Source: CBDDGJ01 sp965227805 (GTDB lineage: Bacteria > Pseudomonadota > Alphaproteobacteria > RS24). Taken from it: 64,000 bases of DNA. Under the pieces are notes generated by a model. The model saw only the letters and a list, made by a program, of their open reading frames with translations, had not been told where the DNA came from and did no database searches. Positions 52,359-61,783 of the stretch are shown one piece after another; position 1 is the stretch's first letter, and the number at the start of each line of letters is the position of its first letter. Position numbers and translations under genes: made by a program. The stretch covers positions 372,001 to 436,000 of the forward strand of contig CBDDGJ010000003.1 of NCBI GenBank assembly GCA_965227805.1. The letters run 5' to 3'.

Positions 52359-53744
52359 TTACCGACCAAGACGACGGACATTCGCCGGGGTGTAGTAATT
52401 TGGTTGCAAATAATCCAGGCCTTCTTCCACAATATTGGTCGGACGGTCTGACTTCATCGCCAGCCCCATATAACGACCCGATGTGATGTCATAAGAGAAC
52501 TCACCACCTGTGGTGAAGCATAAGTTAGACACCGGACGATAATCCGGACCTTGGCCTGCTTCCTGGATACGCCATAATTCACCGCGTCCATCATAAAGCT
52601 CACCGCCGGTAATCTGCCAGCTATCCTCGTCCAAACGCATAACACGACGCGCATAGACGTGGCGTGCCGAAGACTTCAGATTTGCATCCACAACCCATTG
52701 ACGACGCAATTCATAGCGATGCGCATCAGGGTTAGAGTGCTTTGGCGTAATCAAATCGGAATAAGGCGTCAGGGGTGCACGGAAATTATTTTGTTGTGAT
52801 AATTTCTCTAGCTTACCAACAACCATCCAGTCATAACGATCAGGCGCGCCATTATAACCATCATATTGGTCAGATGTCCCCATACCATCACCATTATTAA
52901 TCGGGTTATCATAGGCAATATTCGGTGCCCGACGCACACGCCGCGTGCCCGGGCTATACGACCATGCCTTACGGCCTTGCTGCACCATATTCACGGTTTC
53001 ATGCACAAGCACCACATTACCTGCAGAGCGTGCCGGCGCAGATGTATGCGCCACAAAGTAAATCGACAGATTATCCGGTAGGTTTTCTGCACCTAAATTA
53101 CGGTTAGCCGGGTCTGAATAAGCAAACACAATCTCGTCACGCGTAAAGGTAAGCGTGTAATCACCCGCGGCCGAAGGCACAGCATAGTTAAAGTCGCGTG
53201 CCAAACGCACACCACGATAGCGCAATGTATGGTTCCAGATAACTTCTAGCCCATTATTGGGAATGGGGAAGGGTGAGGAGCCAATCGCACCCGCTACACC
53301 ATTGCCCTTATCGGCCAACATGCCCACAGATGCGTTATTCACAGACATATCATAGACATCATCAGGGAACACGCATGTGCGCCGCGATTTATACACATTA
53401 AGCTTATAGGTATCCGGATAGGCAGCGAGCAGAGCCTTATGGCCTGCGGTTAGCTGCGCGTCATATTCAGCAGCGTTAGACGCCGTTACCGTATAGAGTA
53501 TCGGATCATCGGCAAACGGGTCAGGCAAGGGGCCAGAGCCATCAAAGCCAGCTAACAAAGTGGAGCCGTCAATACGGTTTTCCTTACTCCAGCTATCTAT
53601 GCCCGATGCAGACCCAGCTTTTTCCGCGCCGATGGGGGTTAAGTCTTGCCCAAGGCGGGCAGCGACATTTTCTGGCACTTTCGCAAGGGCAGTTCCTGCA
53701 GACAAGCCAAGCGCCAGAGTTGAGATTAAGATTTTGGTTTTCAT
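52359..53744 (-). CDS. DUF1329 family periplasmic/outer-membrane-associated protein, copy B (461 aa)
   Basis: The product is the same as that of the gene at 1537-2922, with the same signal peptide and GGAGGG site, so the same partial understanding applies. The difference is context: the gene is convergent with the flavoprotein at 50392 and reads away from recA. Having two identical copies raises dosage and offers a target for homologous recombination. Confidence 0.85.
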   Translation of the reverse strand: MKTKILISTLALGLSAGTALAKVPENVAARLGQDLTPIGAEKAGSASGIDSWSKENRIDGSTLLAGFDGSGPLPDPFADDPILYTVTASNAAEYDAQLTAGHKALLAAYPDTYKLNVYKSRRTCVFPDDVYDMSVNNASVGMLADKGNGVAGAIGSSPFPIPNNGLEVIWNHTLRYRGVRLARDFNYAVPSAAGDYTLTFTRDEIVFAYSDPANRNLGAENLPDNLSIYFVAHTSAPARSAGNVVLVHETVNMVQQGRKAWSYSPGTRRVRRAPNIAYDNPINNGDGMGTSDQYDGYNGAPDRYDWMVVGKLEKLSQQNNFRAPLTPYSDLITPKHSNPDAHRYELRRQWVVDANLKSSARHVYARRVMRLDEDSWQITGGELYDGRGELWRIQEAGQGPDYRPVSNLCFTTGGEFSYDITSGRYMGLAMKSDRPTNIVEEGLDYLQPNYYTPANVRRLGR

Positions 53745-53777
53745 TTTATTTCCCTCCAAAAATTATAGTGTATCAAA

Positions 53778-53802
53778 AGGGGCAAGGATAAACCCCGCCC
53801 CT
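53778..53802 (-). terminator. Attenuator-like hairpin between DUF1302 and DUF1329, copy B
   Basis: AGGGGC and GCCCCT arms followed by TTTT on the minus strand, as in copy A. Its conservation follows from the duplication and is no independent evidence of function. Confidence 0.5.
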
Positions 53803-53814
53803 AATAGATACTGA

Positions 53815-56313
53815 TTAGAACGCATAGCTCACATTAAGCGAGATATTATTGCGGTCGGTATTTCTGGTGTATAATTCATCACCAAAATAATAGCGGAAGC
53901 TAATACCGCCTTGCAAAGACCCCAAATAACTTGCATTCAGGCTCAATGCAGCCGAACCAACACCTTCTTTCCATGACCCAATCGGCGAAGGCGAATAGCC
54001 TTCAATACCGCTCGTGACAAACAAAGCAGGGGACAAGGTTACAGGGGTGTTGAACACATTATTATAGTCCAACCGACCATAAACAACCGCACCCCAAGAG
54101 TTATCCGTCGGACGACATTCACCATCTTCACGCGGGTCAATTCCCAAAATACCGCCTAGTGGCAAATCAGACCCAGAGGTGCAGACATTTGTAAGCGGCA
54201 CAAGCTGTTGGTCTACAGTCGCATTATCTCCGTCATCCATGTCTCCACCACGTTCTTCTTCGATACCATCGACATAGAGGCCCTGGAACTCAGTTACCAG
54301 CACACCGCCATCAGCACCCAAGCCTTGCAATATAGGGCTCGATTGCGCAAATACGGTGGTGGTGCCAATATCCCATGTCAACGCATCATAATCAGTGGTA
54401 TGGCTCACCAATTTTTCGGTTTGATTAGCACAAGCCGCAGTACCAAACTCCCGCTCATACATAGAATTAACAATATAAACTGGTTCAACACCCATTGAAG
54501 CAAAAGTGCAATCGGCAAATAATGCGCCAATCGCGAGCACATCTACATCAAGCTGTAATGGCACTTCAGGGCGGAAGCTGAAATCACCTTGCAAACCAAT
54601 GCCCATAAGCGTGCTATTAAAGCTCAAGCCCATGGTTTCAACTTCAGGGAATTCTGAAAAAAATTCAATATCATTACCCACTGTAAAAGTGGTTGCACCT
54701 GTTGGCAAACCATCAACACCAATACCACTGTAAAGCGTCGTATCACGCTGCGAATTAATAATTTCACAATTCAAGGACAACATATTGGCTACGGAAATCT
54801 CCTCTCCAACACCTGCTGTCTCTCCTTCCCACTCGATCGCTTCACCCACAGCCTCCGTCAGGCCATGAACATCCGTGATCATAACATTGGCCAATCTCGG
54901 GTCAGCAAGCGCAGCATAATCACAAGCTAGGTTTGTCCCACGGAAAAGGGCAATGTCTTCACCCGTGCGGCCTGCCAATGACGAAGTAGGTGAAATGGAA
55001 TTATAAGTCACATCACCTTGATTAATCCGCCAGCTTACATAAGGTAGACGGCTATCGCCTTTTTGATAATAAAGCCCAAATTCGGTTGAACCCAAGCTCT
55101 CTGCATACCAACGCACAGCAAGACCCATTTGCTCATCACCGTCATCATTAGACCCTCTAACCATGGCCCGGTAATTTCCATTGGCAGCCAAACGTTCCTG
55201 TTCCGCATTACCCGATGTCCAGGTTTTCAACACATCAACATTAGCAGTTGCATTACACGGATTGGCATTAGCATCGTAAAGAGCTTCCGACATGGCATCA
55301 ACAACCGTTTTGGTGTAATCCATGCCTACATCGGCCAATCCCTGTGAATCACACACAAATTGCAAGCCCGCACGGCTACCGCCGCCGTAAAAAGAAACAT
55401 TCTCATTACCACCTTCGGAACCAACATTAAAAGCATCACTGCTCGCAAAAGCCGTGCCGCCAACATCAAGCTTATATTCATCCCAGCCGCCGACATAGGC
55501 CTCCACACTAACGCTATCGGTTATGCCTAAAGAGGCATAAAGCGCCTCAACCGGAAGCAAGGCTTCCTTGATCTCCGCACCCGGACGGCGCAAAGCCGCA
55601 ACATCAATCGGGTTGAAGGACGAATTGCCACCAGGAATAAAGGTTGCTTCCCCCCAGTTAATCACTTGCCAGCCACCACGCACATTCAAAGGCATATTGC
55701 CAATATCAAAATCAGCAGACACATAGGCATCTAGCACTTCAATGTCACGCCCGGCTTTGCTTTCACCTTTTTCGGAAAGGCCACCGCGCTCACCGCCATC
55801 CATCAAAACCGGATCATAAAATGTATTGACGCGGAAGAAAGCCATATAATTATCCATATCGGCTTCAATATCAAAGGTGGCTTTCACCGTGCCGCCAATT
55901 AAATCGCCCGCATCGCCATAATTCAAACGCCCATCATCCGTATTGATCGAAGATTCGTAATTATAAAGTTCTCCGCGAGCATTGTCAGTCAGTGCACCAA
56001 TACCGGTATTATCATATAAACAAAATGACCCGTAAGTCAAAGCCTCCTTAGAAGGCACACTTTGTGTGCCACATGTTTCTTGACCAGTTTGTAAATTAAC
56101 CCCAACAGTTTGATCAGCCGTCCCACCATTAGACGCAGAAAAAAACTTCTCATCCGCATCAGTAGTCAGCATCGAAATACCAGCAGACCCGATTGTGTCG
56201 ACAGTGACATTCACGCCACCTAGCCGCATATTATAGGCCTGCGCCGAAAGCCCTGATACAAACACCAGAGCAGAAGCGGCGGTAAGCCCCGTAATTATTT
56301 TTTTGACAAACAT
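53815..56313 (-). CDS. DUF1302 family outer-membrane protein, copy B (832 aa)
   Basis: Identical in sequence to the protein encoded at 2993-5491, with the signal peptide, the C-terminal VSYAF and the GGGAGGA ribosome site. In this copy the upstream region passes from the repeat into poly-A-rich DNA and then recA, so only elements inside 56314-56926 can be common promoter elements of both copies. Confidence 0.85.
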   Translation of the reverse strand: MFVKKIITGLTAASALVFVSGLSAQAYNMRLGGVNVTVDTIGSAGISMLTTDADEKFFSASNGGTADQTVGVNLQTGQETCGTQSVPSKEALTYGSFCLYDNTGIGALTDNARGELYNYESSINTDDGRLNYGDAGDLIGGTVKATFDIEADMDNYMAFFRVNTFYDPVLMDGGERGGLSEKGESKAGRDIEVLDAYVSADFDIGNMPLNVRGGWQVINWGEATFIPGGNSSFNPIDVAALRRPGAEIKEALLPVEALYASLGITDSVSVEAYVGGWDEYKLDVGGTAFASSDAFNVGSEGGNENVSFYGGGSRAGLQFVCDSQGLADVGMDYTKTVVDAMSEALYDANANPCNATANVDVLKTWTSGNAEQERLAANGNYRAMVRGSNDDGDEQMGLAVRWYAESLGSTEFGLYYQKGDSRLPYVSWRINQGDVTYNSISPTSSLAGRTGEDIALFRGTNLACDYAALADPRLANVMITDVHGLTEAVGEAIEWEGETAGVGEEISVANMLSLNCEIINSQRDTTLYSGIGVDGLPTGATTFTVGNDIEFFSEFPEVETMGLSFNSTLMGIGLQGDFSFRPEVPLQLDVDVLAIGALFADCTFASMGVEPVYIVNSMYEREFGTAACANQTEKLVSHTTDYDALTWDIGTTTVFAQSSPILQGLGADGGVLVTEFQGLYVDGIEEERGGDMDDGDNATVDQQLVPLTNVCTSGSDLPLGGILGIDPREDGECRPTDNSWGAVVYGRLDYNNVFNTPVTLSPALFVTSGIEGYSPSPIGSWKEGVGSAALSLNASYLGSLQGGISFRYYFGDELYTRNTDRNNISLNVSYAF

Positions 56314-57246
56314 TTATGTTCCTCCCGTCAAAATTCTAAAGTGTTCCCATTAAAAATAAGCCTTTATATATACATGCTTAAACATACTTAAATGCTCTTA
56401 AAACACGCATTACATCCATATAGCACACACATAAAGCCTATAGTCTAAAGCCCTAACACATCCCCTGCGCAAGGGTTAAACAAAACCCATAAACAGGCGG
56501 AAACACGCAAAAGCCGTGCACTCACTATAAATTAGAGAAGAGTATATCTAAAACAGATGGCAATTCGTAAAATCAGATCGTTAAGCAGAAAACAAAATCT
56601 ACAAAAAATCTAATCCTAAATAATCCTCCATTCCATCATTACTCCTCCCCCAAGCTTTAAGTGTGTTAGAAAGAGACATACCCTCCAATAACAACACTTA
56701 TGCTTCATTTCAAACCCCCTTCAAGTTAGCCTATTAAACTCTTCACATATCAAACAAAGCTATAAAGCAATCATAATAAGCTAAAGTGCTAATAATCAAA
56801 AAGCATCAGCCTAATAAACACAAACCTAAAAAAGGTCGCAAAGCTACCAAAAATGGCAACTAACAAAAATACCCTAGCTAAAAAAATAAATATGTCAAAA
56901 GAAAATAAACAAAAAATAAAAAAAAAATAAAAATAAATGAAAAAATAAGCAACAACATTAAAAAACATAAAAAAACAAACAAAAATAATACCAATTTAGA
57001 AGAATATATGTTTGATTTGATTCGTTTTTTAGAAAAGTGAACTATATCACCCCCTGCGCAAATATGCGCGCGGGGGTGAATATATACTATACCAAAAGAA
57101 AAGAGCACGTTCCTTATAGTATAAGACGTAAGTAATCATTCACGCTGGAGAATATCTGTCCGCACATAAAATATGTGTCCGGGTTTGATTGACGCCTATA
57201 TAAAAGCGCATCTGGATGCAGATAAAGCTATAAGGAAAAAGCAAAC
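56314..57246. other. AT-rich intergenic region between DUF1302 copy B and recA
   Basis: Bases 56314-56926 repeat the upstream region of copy A, including the three phased CTTAAA hexamers (56377-56402). Bases 56927-57030 are very A-rich and hold no credible gene. A GC-rich hairpin lies at 57047-57079 and a small perfect one, CACATA-AAA-TATGTG, at 57163-57177. The 76-codon minus-strand frame in the A-rich part is an artefact of composition. Confidence 0.6.
57047..57079 (-). terminator. Strong GC-rich hairpin downstream of recA
   Basis: TCACCCCC (57047-57054) pairs with GGGGGTGA (57072-57079). Inside, GCGCA (57056-57060) pairs with TGCGC (57065-57069) around an AATA loop. It lies about 170 bp past the recA stop in the direction of recA transcription and marks the edge of the A-rich zone. 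A clean T-run does not follow, so it may be a terminator or an mRNA-protecting structure. Confidence 0.5.
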
Positions 57247-58338
57247 TTATTTACCGCTTGCGGCAACATCATCTTCTGTCTTTTCTTCTGTAACATTATC
57301 CTCTATAAGCGCTTCGCTTAATAAGCCTGCATCGGCACGAATTTTACGTTCTATCTCGGTGGCGATTTCAGGGTGTTCCAACAAAAATTTACGCGCGTTT
57401 TCTTTGCCCTGACCAATACGCTGGTCGCCATAGCTATACCACGACCCGGCTTTTTCAACCATACCGATGGTGACGCCTAAATCAATCAATTCGCTCATTT
57501 TAGAAATGCCTTCGCCGTATAAAATATCAAACTCAACTGTGCGGAAAGGAGGCGCAACCTTGTTTTTCACAACCTTTACTTTGGTTTGATTGCCCAATAT
57601 CTCATCACGGTCTTTCACAGCACCAATGCGGCGAATATCCAGGCGGCATGATGCATAAAATTTCAGTGCATTTCCCCCTGTCGTGGTTTCGGGACTACCG
57701 TAAGATATGCCAATTTTCATGCGAATTTGGTTAATGAAAATCACCATTGTATTAGACCGCGAAATAGAACCGGTTAATTTACGCAATGCCTGGCTCATAA
57801 GCCGTGCCTGCAAACCCGGCAGGCTATCGCCCATATCACCTTCCAGTTCAGCCTTAGGTGTGAGGGCGGCCACTGAGTCAACAACCAAAACATCAACCGC
57901 TGCCGAGCGCACCAATGTATCCACTATTTCCAATGCCTGCTCACCATTATCGGGCTGCGAAATAAGCAGCTCTTCCAAATCCACCCCCAATTTACGCGCA
58001 TAGGCCGGATCAAGCGCATGCTCGGCATCAACAAAACCGCATACCCCGCCCTTTTTTTGAGCTTCTGCAACTGTATGCAAAGCAAGTGTGGTTTTTCCCG
58101 AGCTTTCAGGGCCGTAAATTTCAATGATACGCCCACGCGGCAACCCACCAATACCCAAAGCAATATCAAGCCCTAATGAACCTGTCGGAATGGCGTCTAT
58201 CTCAACAACCTGATCGTCAACCATTTTCATTACCGACCCTTTGCCATAATTACGTTCAATTTGCGAAAGGGCGGCTTCTAATGCTTTTTTCTTTTCTTCG
58301 CTTTTTTCCATCAGATTTACCACATTATTCTTGGCCAT
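57247..58338 (-). CDS. recA: Recombinase A (363 aa)
   Basis: RecA forms filaments on single-stranded DNA, drives strand exchange and stimulates LexA self-cleavage. The Walker A motif is GPESSGKT and the L2 region contains GISYGSPETTTGGNALKFYAS. The C-terminus ends in an acidic tail. The start used is ATG 58338 (MAKNNVVN), preceded by AAGGAGG; the open frame from 58398 includes the leader. It is normally a core chromosomal gene and shows that the right flank is host chromosome. An SOS box and a good promoter lie upstream. Confidence 0.98.
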   Translation of the reverse strand: MAKNNVVNLMEKSEEKKKALEAALSQIERNYGKGSVMKMVDDQVVEIDAIPTGSLGLDIALGIGGLPRGRIIEIYGPESSGKTTLALHTVAEAQKKGGVCGFVDAEHALDPAYARKLGVDLEELLISQPDNGEQALEIVDTLVRSAAVDVLVVDSVAALTPKAELEGDMGDSLPGLQARLMSQALRKLTGSISRSNTMVIFINQIRMKIGISYGSPETTTGGNALKFYASCRLDIRRIGAVKDRDEILGNQTKVKVVKNKVAPPFRTVEFDILYGEGISKMSELIDLGVTIGMVEKAGSWYSYGDQRIGQGKENARKFLLEHPEIATEIERKIRADAGLLSEALIEDNVTEEKTEDDVAASGK

Positions 58339-58398
58339 AATTTCCTCCTTTATTTCACAATCGCTATCTTTACGCAAATTGTTTATATGCCTGCGCAT

Positions 58399-58413
58399 GT
58401 TCTCTTTTTGTTC
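58399..58413 (-). promoter_or_regulatory. LexA (SOS) box of recA
   Basis: GTTC-N7-GTTC (GTTCTCTTTTTGTTC), the direct-repeat SOS box of Alphaproteobacteria, lies 60 bp upstream of the recA start, just after the -10 element. This supports damage-inducible control of recA by LexA and the taxonomic assignment. Confidence 0.88.
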
Positions 58414-58420
58414 TCACAGA

Positions 58421-58448
58421 GGTATATTAAGAGACACATATATGTCAA
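58421..58448 (-). promoter_or_regulatory. Sigma70-type promoter of recA
   Basis: On the minus strand, TTGACA (58443-58448) and TATACC (58421-58426) are separated by 16 bp. The SOS box starts 7 bp further on, over the expected transcription start, where bound LexA would block initiation. Confidence 0.75.
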
Positions 58449-58466
58449 GCAAAAAATAAAAATAAA

Positions 58467-59399
58467 TTAAAACCGATATAGAAAATACACACCTATAGAG
58501 GTTTGTGTATAAGAAATATCATCAATAAAAACCGTATCTTCATCAAGCAAATCGGCGGTGGCAAGCCCGTTAGATGTTGCTGTGTGATTAAGCCCTGAAA
58601 GTGTGAGTTGTTCTGTTGTCGTCATAAGATAAGTGAGGTCTATACCAAAACCAGCATTTTGCGTTATATCATAAACAGCCCCGAACATAATTTGTGCGCT
58701 GGGAAGGCGTAATATATCTGCATCACCCCAAATAGCAATGGGCGCATTATCACCATTTTCAATTCTAACATCAAAATCTGTATAGCTAAGGGCCGTAATG
58801 CCTATGCCCATGCCGAAAAAGGGAACAAAGTAATCGCGTATATACCAGTCAAAATACATATTCCCCATAAGGCTTGCGGCAAGAACATCGGCGCTGCCTG
58901 AGCTATTATTCGAGGAAAAATCAACCGTGCTATCACTTAGGGCAAATTGCAGTTCATAGCGCCGCGTGGCAGCCACATTATGGCGCCCCAATTTCACGCT
59001 GCCCGCCATAAGGTTTTCATAAGCAGGCGCACGATTTATAGATACCCCCATCAACATATTCGTATCCATATCTGCAGTCATGGCCTGCGCTGCGCTGAAA
59101 GCCAAATACACTCTATCTGCCCGCTGGATAGGCCTGGGCGGCTCATCTTTTTTTTCGGCTTCTGCGTTAGCTTTTTGCTCGGCTGCTTTTGTTTCCTGCT
59201 TTTTTAACGCCTCTTCTTTTTCTTTGCGTTCCAAAAGCGCATCTTCTCTTTCGCTATATTCCTTGCCGTGGTCGGCACCACTTTCGCTTTCGCCATCGCG
59301 CGCGAATGTCTCATTTACAAAAATCTCTTCATGCCCGCACGCCATAAGCGGCAATAGAAAAATTGTAAATATGAGCGTTTTTATATATCGCTTATACAT
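58467..59399 (-). CDS. Lipoprotein with charged linker and C-terminal beta-barrel-like domain (310 aa)
   Basis: The chosen start, ATG 59399 (MYKRYIKTLIF), has AGAGG 5 bases upstream and gives a lipoprotein signal ending in LPLMAC (lipobox). A charged, probably coiled segment rich in Glu and Lys (about residues 45-85, EREDALLERKEKEEALKKQE) follows. From about residue 95 the protein has alternating strands with YLAFSAAQAM, FGMGIGITALSYTDF, and ends in VYFLYRF, an aromatic barrel-type terminus. It may be an outer-membrane surface or envelope protein of the OMP_b-brl type. No specific function is recognised. It lies upstream of recA with a separate promoter between them. Confidence 0.75.
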   Translation of the reverse strand: MYKRYIKTLIFTIFLLPLMACGHEEIFVNETFARDGESESGADHGKEYSEREDALLERKEKEEALKKQETKAAEQKANAEAEKKDEPPRPIQRADRVYLAFSAAQAMTADMDTNMLMGVSINRAPAYENLMAGSVKLGRHNVAATRRYELQFALSDSTVDFSSNNSSGSADVLAASLMGNMYFDWYIRDYFVPFFGMGIGITALSYTDFDVRIENGDNAPIAIWGDADILRLPSAQIMFGAVYDITQNAGFGIDLTYLMTTTEQLTLSGLNHTATSNGLATADLLDEDTVFIDDISYTQTSIGVYFLYRF

Positions 59400-59497
59400 C
59401 CAGACCTCTTGCATATTAAGTCCATATGCCAGATTCATATATAAAAGGCGATATGCAAAATGAGGGATAATTTTACGTTTGCCAGTTTATTTTATAT

Positions 59498-60103
59498 TTA
59501 TTCTGCCGCCTCTTCGCGCAACGCATCTAAATAGATTGAATTTATAGGGGTCGCAAAAAGTTTTTCTACCATGGGCACAAAAAATTCTAATGGCTCGCTT
59601 TTATAATCCGGATCGAAGGCGGTTTGATCATATTTACGACAAAACTCTTCGCAGTGGCCATAAAATTCATGTTCCTTAAATTGTTCGCGCATATTTCGGT
59701 TCAACCCCAAATATTCAAAGAAATAATAGCCCTGAAACATGCCGTGTTTTTCGACCATCCATAAATTTGCATCCGACACAAAGGGTTTCAAAATCGCTGC
59801 AGCAATATCGGGGTGGTTGAAGCTCCCCAGCGTATCCCCAATATCATGCAAAAGCGCGCATACAATATATTCCTCATCACGCCCATCGCGATAGGCACGC
59901 GTTGCGGTTTGCACGGAATGTTCGAGCCGGTCAACAGAAAAACCACCAAAATCACCGTCCAGCAATTTGAGATGTTCAATAACCCGCCCCGCAAGCCCTT
60001 TATTAAACTCTCTGCTTGATGCACCGATAATATCCCAATCCTGTTGCGTGCCGACTTCCATCGCTGTGAAACTTGCACGATTGTCTGTATCATTATGTGT
60101 CAT
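59498..60103 (-). CDS. HD-domain protein, PhnZ/HD diiron oxygenase-like (201 aa)
   Basis: This single HD-domain protein has RLEHSVQTA, LLHDIGD and FNHPDIAA, then EKHGMFQGYY and FDPDYK. These supply the His/Asp metal ligands in the order seen in PhnZ-type mixed-valence diiron oxygenases as well as in small phosphohydrolases. The leading H-x2-Q after the first His is a PhnZ-family trait. It lies 53 bp downstream of the amidase gene and reads the same way. The substrate is unknown; oxidative C-C or C-P cleavage is possible but not shown. Confidence 0.72.
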   Translation of the reverse strand: MTHNDTDNRASFTAMEVGTQQDWDIIGASSREFNKGLAGRVIEHLKLLDGDFGGFSVDRLEHSVQTATRAYRDGRDEEYIVCALLHDIGDTLGSFNHPDIAAAILKPFVSDANLWMVEKHGMFQGYYFFEYLGLNRNMREQFKEHEFYGHCEEFCRKYDQTAFDPDYKSEPLEFFVPMVEKLFATPINSIYLDALREEAAE

Positions 60104-60156
60104 AATATTATCCTCCTAATAGGCTCTATAAATTATAGATTATTTTACATATTTGT

Positions 60157-61650
60157 CTACACACCGGCATAAACTTCTGGCCGTTTATGCGCCCATGGGC
60201 GTGCGGCTTCCAGCTCATAGGCGATTTCCAGCAGCATATCCTCGCGCCCCAAGCCTGCAGCTATCTGCACGCCAACCGGCACATTATCTGCCGACCAATA
60301 GCCGGGCACAGACATAGAGGGCGTGCCCGCCGCATTGTGTAATGGCGTAAAGGCTGCATAATGCGAGGTGCGCTCCAATAATTCGTTAAACTCTACTGCC
60401 GGGTCAAAATAACCGATTTTAGGGGTAACAAACGCCGAAACCGGTTTAATCCAGCCATCATATTTAGTGAAAAATTTATATATATCAGCAGAGACTTTTT
60501 CCAATCCCTGTAACACATTTTCCATAATGCCGGCAGGTTTGGTTTCATAAAGTTGTGCCAGCCCGAGCGTCCATGGTTCAACCAGTTTGCTTTTTGCAGC
60601 CGGCATAGCGGTCAATCTCTCAACCTGACGCACGGTTTGATAGGCACCAAACGCCCATAGGGTTAGAAAATTTTCGACAGAATCGGGATGCGTTGTTAGG
60701 GGGGTTTCCCTTACCTCTTCAACGCTATGGCCTAAATCTTGCAAAACGCGCCCCACTTCGCGCACAGCATTTTCCGTATCGCGGTCGGCCTTATAGCCTT
60801 GCGATTCCAAAGATAACGCAAAATGCCGTTTTTTATTACTGGCACCTTCAATAAAACCAATTTGTTTGCGAATGTCGCGCGCATGGCTATTATTTTCGGT
60901 AAGCGCCACCATAAAGGCGCTATCGCGCACGGTGCGTGAGCAGACATGCTTAATGCTTAGATTTATGGGCAATCTGTTTGTCCCTTGTTTGGGAAAGCGT
61001 CCGCGTGTGGGTTTTAGCCCAAAAACACCGCACGCAGAAGATGGCAAACGGATAGACCCGCCACCATCGCTGGCTTGCGCGATCGGCACCATGCCGGCGG
61101 CCACAGCCGCAGCGGCGCCGCCTGAAGAGCCTGCTGTGCTATGCGCGACATTCCACGGATTATGCGCGGCGCCCAAAAGGTGCGATTCGGTTGATGCCAT
61201 CAAGCCAAATTCGGGTGTATTGGTTTTTCCCAAAACCACAAGGCCGGTTTCAAGCGTTTTATCGGTATAGGCATGTTGCGCGTCGGCAATATAATTGGCA
61301 AAAGCGCGCGATCCATAGGTTAGGCGAATATCTTTTACCGGCGATAAATCTTTGAACAGATAGGGCACACCGCGCAAAGGCCCTGATAGTCCTTGTTGTA
61401 ATTGTCTTTCGGCATAGTCATATGATTTTGTGACGACAGCATTTAGTTCCGGGTTTAGTGCATCTATACGTGCCATTGCCGCAGAGATGACTTCACGCGG
61501 GCTTACCTCGCCGCGCCCGATAATTTGCGCTGTGGCCATTGCGTCTAAATCCGCTAAACCTTGCGGACGCGATGCATGCGCCCATTTTCCTGACAGGCTT
61601 GCTAAAAATGTTCCTGCTGCCAAGCGTGTCATAAAATCTCGACGCTGCAT
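60157..61650 (-). CDS. Amidase-signature family hydrolase with Tat signal (497 aa)
   Basis: This is an amidase-signature enzyme. Counting from an in-frame ATG two codons further upstream, the Ser-cisSer-Lys triad is K102 (YLFKDLSP), S177 (AGSSGGAAAA) and S201 (DGGGSIRLPSS). The N-terminus MQRRDFMTRLAAGTFLASLSG is a twin-arginine (Tat) signal with RRDF, so the enzyme works in the periplasm. Start ATG 61650 has GGGAG 8 bases upstream; the ATG at 61656 is too close to it. It would hydrolyse an amide such as an acyl-amide or peptide amide. No amide substrate is suggested by the neighbours. Confidence 0.88.
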   Translation of the reverse strand: MQRRDFMTRLAAGTFLASLSGKWAHASRPQGLADLDAMATAQIIGRGEVSPREVISAAMARIDALNPELNAVVTKSYDYAERQLQQGLSGPLRGVPYLFKDLSPVKDIRLTYGSRAFANYIADAQHAYTDKTLETGLVVLGKTNTPEFGLMASTESHLLGAAHNPWNVAHSTAGSSGGAAAAVAAGMVPIAQASDGGGSIRLPSSACGVFGLKPTRGRFPKQGTNRLPINLSIKHVCSRTVRDSAFMVALTENNSHARDIRKQIGFIEGASNKKRHFALSLESQGYKADRDTENAVREVGRVLQDLGHSVEEVRETPLTTHPDSVENFLTLWAFGAYQTVRQVERLTAMPAAKSKLVEPWTLGLAQLYETKPAGIMENVLQGLEKVSADIYKFFTKYDGWIKPVSAFVTPKIGYFDPAVEFNELLERTSHYAAFTPLHNAAGTPSMSVPGYWSADNVPVGVQIAAGLGREDMLLEIAYELEAARPWAHKRPEVYAGV

Positions 61651-61783
61651 AATCATATCTCCCTTAGCTATATGTGCTTATAACTTAAAATCAGATTATC
61701 CGAATATCAAGCTATGTTAGCTTATAAACTGATATATTTTTATCTATTTTATAGTGTGCAAACAATAAAAACATCACTTTATT

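Larger units (their letters stand above)
52305..56926. repeat. 4,622-bp direct repeat, copy B (DUF1302-DUF1329 module)
   Basis: Copy B matches 1483-6104 in the same orientation at an offset of 50,822 bp. Its left edge follows TACCGGCAT and an A-run, and its right edge lies in a poly-A tract that continues into unique AT-rich DNA before recA. Equality extends through synonymous sites and the AT-rich upstream region, so the duplication is very recent or is kept alike by gene conversion. Confidence 0.96.

Noticed and set aside
56878..57108. 76-codon minus-strand frame ending in many Phe/Leu residues near the right end of copy B
   Set aside because: It translates the poly-A tract; composition explains it fully.
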